64,000 bases of DNA, taken from positions 186,001-250,000 of the forward strand of contig NZ_QKRX01000002.1 in NCBI RefSeq assembly GCF_003284585.1. The letters run 5' to 3'. Within the stretch, counting starts at the first letter, position 1. Each line of letters starts with the position of its first letter. Both the position numbers and the translations under genes were made by a program. Source of the DNA: Nitrincola tibetensis (GTDB lineage Bacteria > Pseudomonadota > Gammaproteobacteria > Pseudomonadales > Balneatricaceae). Below the pieces are notes generated by a model. The model did not search any database and was not told the DNA's origin. It saw nothing but the letters and a program-made list of their open reading frames with translations. Below, one piece after another: positions 19,712 through 28,217 of the stretch.

Positions 19712-21352
19712 ATGGCATCTGAATCAACGCACGCGGTTCTTCAGCCAAATGTTGGTACTGCTGAGCATGGACATCACCCTGCTCAGATGCCAACGGGCAT
19801 TATGCGCTGGGTATTAACCACTAACCATAAGGAAATAGGCTCCCTATATTTGCTTTTTTCGCTGCTGATGCTGTTTGTTGGTGGATCCATGGCTTTGGTT
19901 ATTCGGGCTGAGTTATTTCAACCCGGGTTGCAGTATGTGCAGCCTGAGTTCTTTAACCAGATGACGACGATGCATGGATTGATCATGGTTTTCGGCGCGA
20001 TTATGCCGGCATTTGTTGGACTGGCCAACTGGATGATTCCCATGCAGATTGGTGCGCCGGATATGGCACTGCCCCGGCTCAATAATTTCAGTTTTTGGTT
20101 ACTGCCCGTCGCATTTGGGATCCTATTATCAACCTTGTTAATGGAAGGAGGTGGGCCGAACTTTGGTTGGACCTTCTATGCGCCTTTATCAACGACCTAT
20201 GCGCCGCCATCAACCAGCTTTTTCATCATGTCGATCCACTTGGCGGGGATAAGCTCTATTCTTGGTGCTATTAACATTATTGCGACGATTCTAAACTTGC
20301 GCACACCCGGTATGCGCTTGATGGACATGTCTTTATTTGTCTGGACTTGGCTCATCACGGCTTTCTTGTTAATTGCCGTAATGCCTGTGTTAGCCGGGGT
20401 CGTGACAATGATGTTATTGGACATAAATTTTGGCACCAGCTTTTTTGATGCAGCAGGGGGCGGAGACCCAGTTTTATTCCAGCATTTATTCTGGTTTTTT
20501 GGCCATCCTGAGGTGTACATCATGATATTACCCGCCTTCGGTATCGTATCATTAATTGTCCCTACCTTTGCGCGCAAACGTTTATTTGGCTATGCGTCAA
20601 TGGTGTATGCAACTGCCTCCATTGCGCTGTTATCCTTTGTTGTTTGGGCCCATCATATGTTCACGGTGGGGCTTCCGTTGACCGCCGAATTGTTTTTCAT
20701 GTATTCCACCATGTTAATCGCGGTTCCAACTGGGGTGAAAGTCTTTAACTGGATAGCGACTTTATTTAGAGGGTCGATCAGCTTCGAAGTCCCGATGCTC
20801 TTTGCACTTGGCTTTATTGTGATGTTCACGATTGGCGGTCTATCGGGCGTGATGCTTGCGATCGTGCCAGCCGATTTCCAATACCATGATACCTATTTTG
20901 TGGTGGCCCATTTTCACTATGTGTTAGTGCCGGGAGCACTCTTTGCTATTTTAGCAGGAGCCTATTACTGGATGCCGAAATGGACAGGCCATTATGCCGA
21001 TGAAACCTTAGGGCGTTGGCATTTCTGGTTATCGGTGATTGGCGTCAACTTAACCTTTTTCCCTATGCATTTTTCAGGTCTCGCAGGCATGCCACGTCGT
21101 ATTCCAGACTATGCCTTGCAGTTTGCTGATTTTAATATGATCTCATCCATAGGTGGTTTCTTGTTTGGCTTCTCGCAATTGATTTTTGTTTGGGTATTAG
21201 TAAAAGCAATTCGCGGCGGTGAAAAAGCACCCGCCAAAGCATGGGAAGGTGCCGAAGGTTTGGAGTGGACGGTACCCTGTCCTGCACCGATACATACTTT
21301 TGAAACGCCACCTAAATTTGTACCTGAAGTTGATTCTCCGAGTCGACATTAA
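19712..21352 (+). CDS. coxA: Cytochrome c oxidase subunit I
   Basis: A 546-residue, twelve-helix catalytic subunit holding heme a and the heme a3-CuB site, where oxygen is reduced and protons are pumped. [12 protein letters not shown] carries a heme a ligand, [18 protein letters not shown] carries the His-Tyr crosslink and the E of the D-channel, WAHHMFTVG carries the CuB histidines, and VAHFHYVLV carries heme ligands. The ATG at 19712 sits seven bases after AAGAGGTG; a GTG at 19703 overlaps that signal and is less likely. It lies 15 bases after coxB. Confidence 0.97.
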   Translation: MASESTHAVLQPNVGTAEHGHHPAQMPTGIMRWVLTTNHKEIGSLYLLFSLLMLFVGGSMALVIRAELFQPGLQYVQPEFFNQMTTMHGLIMVFGAIMPAFVGLANWMIPMQIGAPDMALPRLNNFSFWLLPVAFGILLSTLLMEGGGPNFGWTFYAPLSTTYAPPSTSFFIMSIHLAGISSILGAINIIATILNLRTPGMRLMDMSLFVWTWLITAFLLIAVMPVLAGVVTMMLLDINFGTSFFDAAGGGDPVLFQHLFWFFGHPEVYIMILPAFGIVSLIVPTFARKRLFGYASMVYATASIALLSFVVWAHHMFTVGLPLTAELFFMYSTMLIAVPTGVKVFNWIATLFRGSISFEVPMLFALGFIVMFTIGGLSGVMLAIVPADFQYHDTYFVVAHFHYVLVPGALFAILAGAYYWMPKWTGHYADETLGRWHFWLSVIGVNLTFFPMHFSGLAGMPRRIPDYALQFADFNMISSIGGFLFGFSQLIFVWVLVKAIRGGEKAPAKAWEGAEGLEWTVPCPAPIHTFETPPKFVPEVDSPSRH

Positions 21353-21365
21353 TGGGGAGGTCGCT

Positions 21366-21929
21366 GTGTCTAAGTCACAGAGTTCTGATGTGGGCGTTAA
21401 ACGCACGGTACGAAAAACACTCTGGGCGTTGATGGGCATGGTGTTGTTTACGATTGCGCTTGTGCCCTTATATGACGTGTTTTGCGAAGTCACAGGGTTG
21501 AATGGCAAAACGGCGACCTCGGCTCAAGTGATGAGTGCTCAGGGGCGTGATGAAACTCGATGGGTTCGTGTGCAATTGGTCACACGAAGCGGAACTGGAT
21601 TGCCTTGGCGTTTAGAGGCTCTAGATCAAGTCATTGCAGTTCATCCTGGTGAAATTGCACAAGCGCGTTTTCGTTTTACCAATACCAGTGATGTTCGCAG
21701 TTCGGGTCGAGCTGTACCGAGTGTGAGCCCTTCACAAGGGGCTCGGCATTTTAGAAAAATGGAGTGTTTTTGCTTCCAGGAGCAGTGGCTTGAAGGGGGC
21801 GAGTCCATTGAGTTGCCATTGGTTTTTCAAGTTGACCCTGCGTTACCAGCGGACATCCAAACATTAACGCTTGCCTATACCCTTTACCCCATGAGTGAGG
21901 TGGTTGCCCAAGGAGGTTACCGTGAGTAG
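21366..21929 (+). CDS. ctaG: Cytochrome c oxidase assembly protein CtaG (Cox11)
   Basis: A 187-residue single-pass membrane protein that delivers copper to the CuB site of subunit I. After the N-terminal helix (TLWALMGMVLFTIALVPLYD) comes the Cox11 immunoglobulin-like domain with the copper-binding pair C134 and C136 in MECFCFQEQ. PLYDVFCEVTGLNGK is a family signature. The start is a GTG with GGGGAGG upstream, 13 bases after the coxA stop. Its end overlaps ctaE by 8 bases. Confidence 0.95.
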   Translation: MSKSQSSDVGVKRTVRKTLWALMGMVLFTIALVPLYDVFCEVTGLNGKTATSAQVMSAQGRDETRWVRVQLVTRSGTGLPWRLEALDQVIAVHPGEIAQARFRFTNTSDVRSSGRAVPSVSPSQGARHFRKMECFCFQEQWLEGGESIELPLVFQVDPALPADIQTLTLAYTLYPMSEVVAQGGYRE

Positions 21930-22779
21930 TCAATATTATGTTCCACCCACCAGTAAATGGCCGATCATTGCTGTTGCTGTCTTAGGTTTAACCGCAGTGG
22001 GAGCGGGCTCTTTAATGAGCTATGGCTCTGGTTTACCCTTTTTGTTGGCAGGTGTTGTGGGCATTGCTTTGGTCATGTACGGCTGGTTCAGAGACGTCGT
22101 CAATGAGTCGATGGGCGGTTTGTATGATGCGCAAATGGATCGCTCATTTCGGCAGGGGATGGGCTGGTTTATTTTCTCGGAAGTGATGTTTTTTGCCGCT
22201 TTTTTTGGTGCCTTGTTTTATATTCGTGTCTTTGCACTCCCATGGCTAGATGGGCAAGGTGCGAAAGGAATCACGGCGCTGTTGTGGCCCGACTTTACCG
22301 CCAGTTGGCCATTAATGAATACCCCAGATCCCAGTATTGGCGGACCTAATGCGGTTATTAACCCTTGGACGCTACCCCTTATCAATACATTATTGTTGGT
22401 TTCGTCTAGCGTCACACTGACCATTGCGCACCATGCGTTAAAAGAGGATAACCGACCTAAGCTCACTCGGTGGTTAATCGTCACGTTGGTGTTGGGGTTT
22501 GTTTTTCTGGTGATTCAAGGGATTGAATACGTGGAAGCCTGGACGCAATTAGGCTTAACTCTCCAAGCGGGTATCTATGGTTCTACCTTCTTTCTATTAA
22601 CGGGTTTTCATGGCGTGCATGTCACCATCGGTGCCATTGTGTTATTGGTGATGTTGCTTCGTGTGAGGCGAGGGCACTTTAGTGCAAATCAGCACTTTGC
22701 ATTTGAAGCAGGGGCTTGGTATTGGCACTTTGTTGATGTTGTTTGGATCGGCTTGTTTCTATTTGTGTACGTCTTTTAA
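21922..22779 (+). CDS. ctaE: Cytochrome c oxidase subunit III
   Basis: A 285-residue, seven-helix subunit III that stabilises the oxidase core. MGWFIFSEVMFFAAFFGALF, TGFHGVHVTIGAIVL and FEAGAWYWHFVDVVWIGLF are strongly conserved. The GTG start at 21922 follows AAGGAGG and overlaps the end of ctaG, implying coupled translation. It converges on the DUF2909 gene with 4 bases between the stops. Confidence 0.96.
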   Translation: MSSQYYVPPTSKWPIIAVAVLGLTAVGAGSLMSYGSGLPFLLAGVVGIALVMYGWFRDVVNESMGGLYDAQMDRSFRQGMGWFIFSEVMFFAAFFGALFYIRVFALPWLDGQGAKGITALLWPDFTASWPLMNTPDPSIGGPNAVINPWTLPLINTLLLVSSSVTLTIAHHALKEDNRPKLTRWLIVTLVLGFVFLVIQGIEYVEAWTQLGLTLQAGIYGSTFFLLTGFHGVHVTIGAIVLLVMLLRVRRGHFSANQHFAFEAGAWYWHFVDVVWIGLFLFVYVF

Positions 22780-22783
22780 CGGA

Positions 22784-22972
22784 TCAACCCAAGTGGCCCG
22801 ACATAAAACCGTAGACCAGTAACGAAAGCAGTAAGCAGGCTAAACTGACCCGTACCTTTAATGAAGTCAGTACTCGAGTGGATGAGCCAGGGTCTTTGAG
22901 TAAAAAGCCTGCGCTCAGGCTTAAGCTGATGAGCATTGCTAAAAACACAAGTGCAATAAGGACTTTTAGCAT
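22784..22972 (-). CDS. DUF2909 twin-transmembrane protein
   Basis: A 62-residue protein with two membrane helices (VLIALVFLAMLISLSLSAGF and SLACLLLSLLVYGFMSG) separated by a short polar loop (KDPGSSTRVLTSLKVR), the DUF2909 pattern. It is encoded against the oxidase operon between ctaE and SURF1, a conserved arrangement in Pseudomonas-like genomes. GGAG lies six bases before the ATG at 22972. That start codon shares its bases with the start of the divergent SURF1 gene. Its role is unknown; an assembly function for the oxidase is inferred from position. Confidence 0.85.
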   Translation of the reverse strand: MLKVLIALVFLAMLISLSLSAGFLLKDPGSSTRVLTSLKVRVSLACLLLSLLVYGFMSGHLG

Positions 22973-23723
22973 GAAAGACTCCAAGTGTTTATCGCCGATG
23001 GCGTTGAGTCCTGTAAGTCGAACAAATAAAACAGGTTGGGTCAAGCTTCATTTTAAATGGATTGTATGGTGGTCATTTTGGACGACGTTAATGCTGCTCG
23101 GGTTGGCGTTGGCTCAATGGCAGTGGGCACGAGCAGCTGAGAAGACGCAAATAGAACAGGCTTTGCTATCGGCCCCCGTGATTGTGCAGCCTCAAACAGC
23201 CCCCCCTTCTTGGAGCAAAGTCTCATTAACAGGTGAGTTTTTAGCCGCTGAAACACTTTGGCTAGACAACCGTATCTATCAAGGCCAGCTCGGTGTTGCA
23301 GTTCTAACCCCGCTTATGACAGACCAAAATCAATGGTGGTTAGTTCAGAGAGGGTTTATTCCTACGTCGGTTGATCGCCGTATCGACCCTGTGGTCGAGA
23401 CTCCATCGGGTAAGGTCACTCTTGCCGGACGTTGGCAAACGGATTTAGGACGACAGTTAGTGCTTGGCGTCAACCGTGAGGGTGCGCGTTTGCAGTCGAT
23501 TGATTTAATGGCTTGGCAACATCTGGGTGATCGAGTATTTGAAGGCGTGATCCATCAAACAGAAGGCGATGGTGTATTGCAGCCTTGGTGGACTCCAAAC
23601 CAAATGCCACCTGAGCGTCATCAAGCCTATGCCGTTCAATGGCTCATGTTATCCGGATTATGTGTGTTTGTTGCGGTGCTTGGGTTTCGTGTGATGTCGA
23701 AAGAAGCGAGGAGAGAGTCGTGA
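22971..23723 (+). CDS. SURF1-family cytochrome oxidase biogenesis protein
   Basis: A 250-residue protein with two terminal membrane helices and a central periplasmic domain, needed for heme a insertion into the oxidase. LALAQWQWARAAEKTQIEQA is the typical N-terminal SURF1 segment, and LDNRIYQGQLGVAVLTPL and WWLVQRGFIP follow; the second helix is WLMLSGLCVFVAVLGFRVM. The start at 22971 is preceded by AAGGA; another ATG at 22998 has no ribosome binding site. Its last bases overlap the next gene as GTGA. Confidence 0.85.
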   Translation: MKDSKCLSPMALSPVSRTNKTGWVKLHFKWIVWWSFWTTLMLLGLALAQWQWARAAEKTQIEQALLSAPVIVQPQTAPPSWSKVSLTGEFLAAETLWLDNRIYQGQLGVAVLTPLMTDQNQWWLVQRGFIPTSVDRRIDPVVETPSGKVTLAGRWQTDLGRQLVLGVNREGARLQSIDLMAWQHLGDRVFEGVIHQTEGDGVLQPWWTPNQMPPERHQAYAVQWLMLSGLCVFVAVLGFRVMSKEARRES

Positions 23724-24220
23724 AGAATCGTTTAAAGCTGCTAGGCCTGATACTGGTTCTTGGTGCCCCTATGCCGATGGCATGGGCGATGTTGCATTGG
23801 CAAATAGGAATACCCGAGCATCAGGTTGCCCATGGGAATTTAGGTCATGATCGTCCCGATCTAAGCCAATGGCCTATTGGTCAGCTTCCTGATCAATCCC
23901 AGTGGTGGCTTGTTTGGTCAACCCATCAGGTCTGTGATGAAACCTGCTTAGCAGAAGCCGATAAGTGGTGGCGAATGCATCGAGCATTAGGGCGTCAAGC
24001 TGAACGGGTTCTGCGCTTGCGTATTGGCTCTGATACTGACTTGTTACCGGGTGAAATCGCAACCTTGTGGGAAGGCGAAGCGCCCGACTGGCATGACGCC
24101 TATAGAGTTTGGCTCGTTGACCCACAGGGTCAGATCGTTACAGAGTACCCCGCGCAGGTCGATGCACGCAGTGTCCATAAGGACTTAGAGCGACTCTTAA
24201 AGCGCAACCCAGAAAAATAA
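23720..24220 (+). CDS. Oxidase-cluster membrane protein with Sco-like CxxxC
   Basis: A 166-residue protein with one N-terminal membrane helix (LLGLILVLGAPMPMAWAML) and a periplasmic domain. WLVWSTHQVCDETCLAEADK holds a CxxxC pair where Sco proteins have CPxxCP, followed by a helix and the strand VLRLRIGS, so a degenerate thioredoxin/Sco-like fold is plausible. Relatives occupy the same position in Pseudomonas oxidase clusters without an assigned function. The start is a GTG with GAGGAG upstream, overlapping the SURF1 stop by 4 bases. It is likely a copper or redox assembly factor, inferred from context and motif. Confidence 0.65.
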   Translation: MKNRLKLLGLILVLGAPMPMAWAMLHWQIGIPEHQVAHGNLGHDRPDLSQWPIGQLPDQSQWWLVWSTHQVCDETCLAEADKWWRMHRALGRQAERVLRLRIGSDTDLLPGEIATLWEGEAPDWHDAYRVWLVDPQGQIVTEYPAQVDARSVHKDLERLLKRNPEK

Positions 24221-24303
24221 GTTTTACATTTAGCTGGTGAACGTCCGTATTTGATCTAGTCTTAGTAGAGATCGCCAAAAACAATTATAAATCGGGGTGA
24301 TAC

Positions 24304-25362
24304 ATGGATTCAAACTCATTTTCCTATGAGTCTTCATTAGCCAAGCTCAACATGGCAATGCGCCTGAGCAGCGTGGGTATCGTATTTACGTTTATTGTTA
24401 TTTTAGTAGGTGTTTGGACGCGGTTAGTCGATGCAGGGCTGGGGTGTCCTGATTGGCCTGGATGCTACGGAGCCCTAGTTGTTCCCAATGCAGAGCGAGC
24501 CAGTGATTTTGCACCCCATATACCACTAGATCCTTTTAAGGCCTGGGTTGAGATGATTCATCGCTACTTGGCTTCATCGCTAGGGCTTTTGGCAATTGTT
24601 TTAGTCGTTCTAGCTTGGAAAAATCGTCATTTACGGGGCTATCCTGTTGCCGTCAGCGTATTGTTGCTATTAGTGATTTGTATTCAAGGCGCGTTTGGTG
24701 CATTGACCGTGACTCTCAAACTTTGGCCACAAGTGGTGACACTTCACCTACTGGGTGGCTTTACCGTTTTAGCCATCTTTTTTTGGCTTAGGTGCCGTTT
24801 AGGCGCTTGTCAGCATCAGCAGTTTAAGCGCTCGTCATTGCCAAGAGTTTGGTGGGCAGCCATTTTAATATTGACCTTGCAAGTGGCATTGGGAGGTTGG
24901 ACATCCAGTAATTATGCGGGTATCGCCTGCACAGGATTTCCGACCTGCAACAACGAATGGTGGCCAAGTTATATGGACTTTAATGAAGGCTTTCATATTA
25001 CCCAAGAAGTAGGACCGAATTACTTATATGGCCAACTTCATGCGGGGGCACGAACGGCCATTCATTACACGCATCGTATCGGTGCCTTAGGAGTTGGTAT
25101 CGCATTACTGATGTTGTGGAATTTTGGCCGCACCAAGCAACCTTCCATTAAGGGTATTACTCAGTTAATGCTTGGGATTTACGCACTGCAAATCACACTT
25201 GGCATAGTGCTTGTTCTGTTTTCGCTCCCTCTCTCTGTTGCGCTGATGCATACAGCGGGTGCCGCCATATTGTTGTTGTGTTTATTGCGAACAGGGTGGC
25301 GTTTGGCGATCACTCAAGTTTCCTACAGTCCCGTTACTTACAGGAAGGTCTCTCATGCGTAA
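24304..25362 (+). CDS. ctaA: Heme A synthase CtaA (COX15)
   Basis: A 352-residue, eight-helix inner-membrane monooxygenase that oxidises the C8 methyl of heme O to give heme A. TRLVDAGLGCPDWPGCYG is the first conserved loop with a Cys pair, EMIHRYLAS and YTHRIGALG contain heme-ligand histidines, and NYAGIACTGFPTCNNEWWP is the second Cys loop. GGGGTG lies six bases before the ATG. The last 8 bases overlap ctaB. Confidence 0.95.
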   Translation: MDSNSFSYESSLAKLNMAMRLSSVGIVFTFIVILVGVWTRLVDAGLGCPDWPGCYGALVVPNAERASDFAPHIPLDPFKAWVEMIHRYLASSLGLLAIVLVVLAWKNRHLRGYPVAVSVLLLLVICIQGAFGALTVTLKLWPQVVTLHLLGGFTVLAIFFWLRCRLGACQHQQFKRSSLPRVWWAAILILTLQVALGGWTSSNYAGIACTGFPTCNNEWWPSYMDFNEGFHITQEVGPNYLYGQLHAGARTAIHYTHRIGALGVGIALLMLWNFGRTKQPSIKGITQLMLGIYALQITLGIVLVLFSLPLSVALMHTAGAAILLLCLLRTGWRLAITQVSYSPVTYRKVSHA

Positions 25363-26275
25363 TTCGGATTTGCTCATTGCTCATAAATGGGATTTTGCGT
25401 CGGGAAGAGCGCTCGCTCGTGATTACTTTGAACTAGGAAAACCGCGAGTGGTAGTTGTGATGCTCGTATGTGCTGCAGTGGGTATGGCGCTATCTGTTCC
25501 TGGAGTTCCGGACCCAGTGACGGCCTTATTGGGATTATTGGGGATCGGCATGGCCTCAATGGGTGCGGCTGCATTTAATCACTTATTGGATCAGCGTTTA
25601 GATAAACTCATGCTGCGCACTTCTAGGCGGCCTGTTGCAGAAGGGCGCGTTAAAAGCTGGCAGGCCGCTCTCTATGCCTTGGCGTTATCTATATCGGGTA
25701 TTAGTTTGCTTTGGATTGAAGTCAACCCTCTCACCGCATTACTCACAGCGGGTGCTTTATTAGGCTATGCCGTGGTTTACACCGCTTTTTTGAAATGGGC
25801 AACGCCACAAAATATTACCATAGGAGGTTTGGCTGGTGCCGCACCGCCTTTGTTGGGTTGGACCGCAATGACGGGGCAGCTTCATGCCGATGCATTGTTA
25901 TTGGTTTTGATCATTTTTGCTTGGACGCCGCCACATTTCTGGGCATTAGCGATCCATAAGAAAGAAGAATACGCCAAGGCGGGTGTGCCTATGTTGCCAG
26001 TCACTCATGGCAATGAGTTCACACGACTGCAAATTTGGCTGTATGGATGGTTGACTGTCGCGGCAACTCTTATGCCTGTTGCTTCAGGAATGAGCAGCTG
26101 GATATATCTAGGTGGAGCGCTGCTGCTAAACATTAAGTTCATGTATTACAACTGGAAAGTATGGAAAGGGGATGATCCAACGGCACCCTTGTCTGCTTTT
26201 TGGTTTTCTATTCGCTATCTTCTATACTTATTTTGCTGGTTATTATTTGATCATTATTTTTTCTTGGTTGTCTAA
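25355..26275 (+). CDS. ctaB: Protoheme IX farnesyltransferase (heme O synthase)
   Basis: A 306-residue UbiA-family prenyltransferase that adds farnesyl to heme B, making heme O for CtaA. The first Asp-rich motif is NHLLDQRLDKLMLRTSRRP, followed by YTAFLKWATPQNITIGGLAG and the WTPPHFWALAIHKKEEY motif. The reading frame is open upstream inside ctaA, but the start at ATG 25355 is fixed by AGGAAGG and by homology. Also called cyoE or cox10. It is the last recognised oxidase biogenesis gene; a sco/senC gene, often next, is absent. Confidence 0.95.
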   Translation: MRNSDLLIAHKWDFASGRALARDYFELGKPRVVVVMLVCAAVGMALSVPGVPDPVTALLGLLGIGMASMGAAAFNHLLDQRLDKLMLRTSRRPVAEGRVKSWQAALYALALSISGISLLWIEVNPLTALLTAGALLGYAVVYTAFLKWATPQNITIGGLAGAAPPLLGWTAMTGQLHADALLLVLIIFAWTPPHFWALAIHKKEEYAKAGVPMLPVTHGNEFTRLQIWLYGWLTVAATLMPVASGMSSWIYLGGALLLNIKFMYYNWKVWKGDDPTAPLSAFWFSIRYLLYLFCWLLFDHYFFLVV

Positions 26276-26405
26276 ACTTAAGCGGAGTCTAAAACGTATA
26301 ACATAATGTATCACTCGATATTAAGTAACACGAAAATAAAAACAAAATGAGCAGTCATGCGATCAACAGAAAAGGAGTGGTGACCACCCTCCAAGGAGCG
26401 AAACT

Positions 26406-27011
26406 ATGTTACTGCAGCAAATCAGTGGTGTGATGTTTCATCAGCAAAATATCTGGAAAATGATCCGAGAAAGGCGCTATACCATTCAAGAGTGCTACAC
26501 ACATGTTTTGGTGTGGCTGTGCGCGATCCCACCTGTCAGTTTCTTTATTGGAACAACGCAAGTGGGTTGGAGTGTTGGAACAGGCAGTTATGTCAAGTTA
26601 ACGACCGATAGTGCATTTATGATAGCGGTTGTCTTTTATATTGCGTTATTAATTGGCGTGGCATTTATTGCTAACGTCATTCATTGGATGGAAAAAACCT
26701 ATGGAGCACAGTCTGATCTTGCTCACTGTATGGTACTGGCAACCTGTACAGCGACTCCCTTACTCTTAGCTGGCATCACAGGCTTATGGCCGATGCTCTG
26801 GTTTGTGGTGGGTGTTGGGCTTCTTGCTTTAGCCTATACGGTGTATATTCTGTACTCAGGTGTTCCTGAGTTGATGAATATACCAGCAGATCGTGGTTTT
26901 ATGTTTTCAACCTCTATTTTAACCGTGGGTATGGTGGTATTGGTGAGTATGCTCGCATCGACTGTTGTTCTCTGGGATCTAGGTATTAGCCCAAGATTTA
27001 TATCGGGTTAA
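26406..27011 (+). CDS. Yip1-family (DUF1282) membrane protein
   Basis: A 201-residue protein with five predicted membrane helices. The start FHQQNIWKMIRERRYTIQEC and the IPPVSFFIGTTQVGWSVG segment match the bacterial Yip1/DUF1282 family. AAGGAG is seven bases upstream of the ATG. It lies 130 bases after ctaB and probably has its own promoter. The function in bacteria is unknown. Confidence 0.8.
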   Translation: MLLQQISGVMFHQQNIWKMIRERRYTIQECYTHVLVWLCAIPPVSFFIGTTQVGWSVGTGSYVKLTTDSAFMIAVVFYIALLIGVAFIANVIHWMEKTYGAQSDLAHCMVLATCTATPLLLAGITGLWPMLWFVVGVGLLALAYTVYILYSGVPELMNIPADRGFMFSTSILTVGMVVLVSMLASTVVLWDLGISPRFISG

Positions 27012-27078
27012 CGGGTATTTGTTGTAAGGAGAGTTTTGGTGGAGCCAAAACTCTCCCTCCCTTGGTGAAATCGCATCT

Positions 27079-27561
27079 ATGAAGCTTTTAAAACCCCTTG
27101 GCATATCTGCACTAATACTCGCGGTAGGTGTGAGTATTTACGTGCAGTTCTTGTCGAAAGAGCCCTTACCAGAGCAGCTTGTCTTGGCCAGCCTTTCTGG
27201 ACAGCCTGCTTCATTTTCAGATGTAAAGGGCGATCTGTTGATCGTCAATTTCTGGGCAACTTGGTGTCCACCCTGTGTTCGTGAGATGCCCTTGCTTCAG
27301 GACTATGCAATGAAAGAGGGGGTCTCAGTTGTTTTGATTAATCAAGGTGAAACCGTACCTGCCATCAATCAGTTTTTAAGCACCAACCAGCTTTACTTTC
27401 AACATCTCTGGCTAGACCCTCGTCAAGAGGCTTTGCATCATATGAATGTCAGAGGGCTGCCAACAACACTGTTTTATTCTCGTGAAGGGTACTTGTTGGC
27501 AAGTCATCTGGGCGAGTTATCAGAAAAGGATCTCCAATTACTACTGAGCAAGCATCTTTAA
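27079..27561 (+). CDS. TlpA/ResA-like membrane-anchored thioredoxin
   Basis: A 160-residue protein with an N-terminal signal anchor (LGISALILAVGVSIYVQFL) and a thioredoxin fold facing the periplasm. NFWATWCPPCVREMP carries the redox pair C63 and C66, and VRGLPTTLFYSREG contains the cis-proline loop. Proteins of this kind reduce apocytochrome c or oxidase copper sites. Its location after the oxidase genes fits that role but does not prove it. The ribosome binding site is weak. It converges with sulA, overlapping by 4 bases. Confidence 0.85.
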   Translation: MKLLKPLGISALILAVGVSIYVQFLSKEPLPEQLVLASLSGQPASFSDVKGDLLIVNFWATWCPPCVREMPLLQDYAMKEGVSVVLINQGETVPAINQFLSTNQLYFQHLWLDPRQEALHHMNVRGLPTTLFYSREGYLLASHLGELSEKDLQLLLSKHL

Positions 27562-27977
27562 GCAAGAGACGCAGGGCTGGGTCGAGTTCTATCTTCCCAT
27601 AAAGGGTATTGGTAATGCTGAGTGGTCTGTGCTTTTCTAAAGACCAATGACATGCAGTTACCAAGTTGGCTTGCACGTTGTAGTGCTTGCATTTCGTGCT
27701 GCTTTAGAGGTGTATTTACCCACAGCATGACTAGGCTGCTAAGGCCATTTTCTGCGGCTTGACAGGCCAGAGCACATAATTCTTTTTGATCATAATGAAT
27801 CATTCGTACGCTATTAGGATGTACACCAGCATCTAAGAGCAGATGTACGTCGGGGTAGTCTTTTGGTGGTGAAATCAGGGTGATCCACTTTTCTTGATGT
27901 GCGACTTTTTCAAGCGCGGGGCGAACAAGTCGAGCATCGGCAGAAATGCATTCGATCGCAGTATAGGTTGAGTACAT
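27558..27977 (-). CDS. sulA: SulA-like SOS cell division inhibitor
   Basis: A 139-residue protein of the SulA/RecA-like fold. WITLISPPKDYP, the helix CALACQAAENGLSSLVMLWV and GNCMSLVFRKAQ align with SulA, which binds FtsZ and blocks septation after DNA damage. A LexA box lies directly upstream, and GAGGGA precedes the ATG by seven bases. In Pseudomonas the homologous gene follows lexA; here it stands alone. Sequence similarity is moderate, but the SOS box strengthens the call. Confidence 0.8.
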   Translation of the reverse strand: MYSTYTAIECISADARLVRPALEKVAHQEKWITLISPPKDYPDVHLLLDAGVHPNSVRMIHYDQKELCALACQAAENGLSSLVMLWVNTPLKQHEMQALQRASQLGNCMSLVFRKAQTTQHYQYPLWEDRTRPSPASLA

Positions 27978-28013
27978 CGTTTATTCCCTCAATACTGATC
28001 ATTTATACAGTTA

Positions 28014-28047
28014 CTGTATTTATATACAGTCTTTTTGGTAAAATCAA
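28014..28047 (-). promoter_or_regulatory. LexA box and sigma-70 promoter of sulA
   Basis: CTGTATTTATATACAG (28014-28029) matches the LexA consensus CTGT-N8-ACAG with an AT-rich centre. On the minus strand the -10 TATAAA (28019-28024) lies inside the box, and a -35 TTGATT (28042-28047) lies 17 bases upstream. LexA binding would therefore block the promoter until SOS induction. The box is 37 bases from the sulA start. Confidence 0.88.
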
Positions 28048-28090
28048 GCAAAAGACACATTCAGTGAAAGAAAGACGATTAAAAAGAGAA

Positions 28091-28168
28091 GGAGGGATGT
28101 GCTTAGGCAAAGCCGCGTTTGGCTGTCCTCCGCCCTACAGTACCTTTAGGGCATAAATACCCTAAAGG
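28091..28168. other. Structured region downstream of yeiP
   Basis: Two inverted repeats lie in tandem. GGAGG (28091-28095) pairs with CCTCC (28127-28131) around an inner AGCC/GGCT (28111-28114, 28121-28124). CCTTTAGGG (28143-28151) pairs with CCCTAAAGG (28160-28168). The second is the likely terminator of yeiP, although the T-run is poor; the first has no obvious role. Neither strand has a convincing gene here. Confidence 0.4.
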
Positions 28169-28217
28169 GCATAAAGGCGGGCGGGGGTTACGTGGTTTCT
28201 ACTAAGCACAGATAGGA

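Noticed and set aside
28005-28020. A second LexA-like half pattern (ACAGTTACTGT) beside the SOS box.
   Set aside because: The orientation is inverted (ACAG first, CTGT last) and it does not fit CTGT-N8-ACAG; it only shares bases with the true box.
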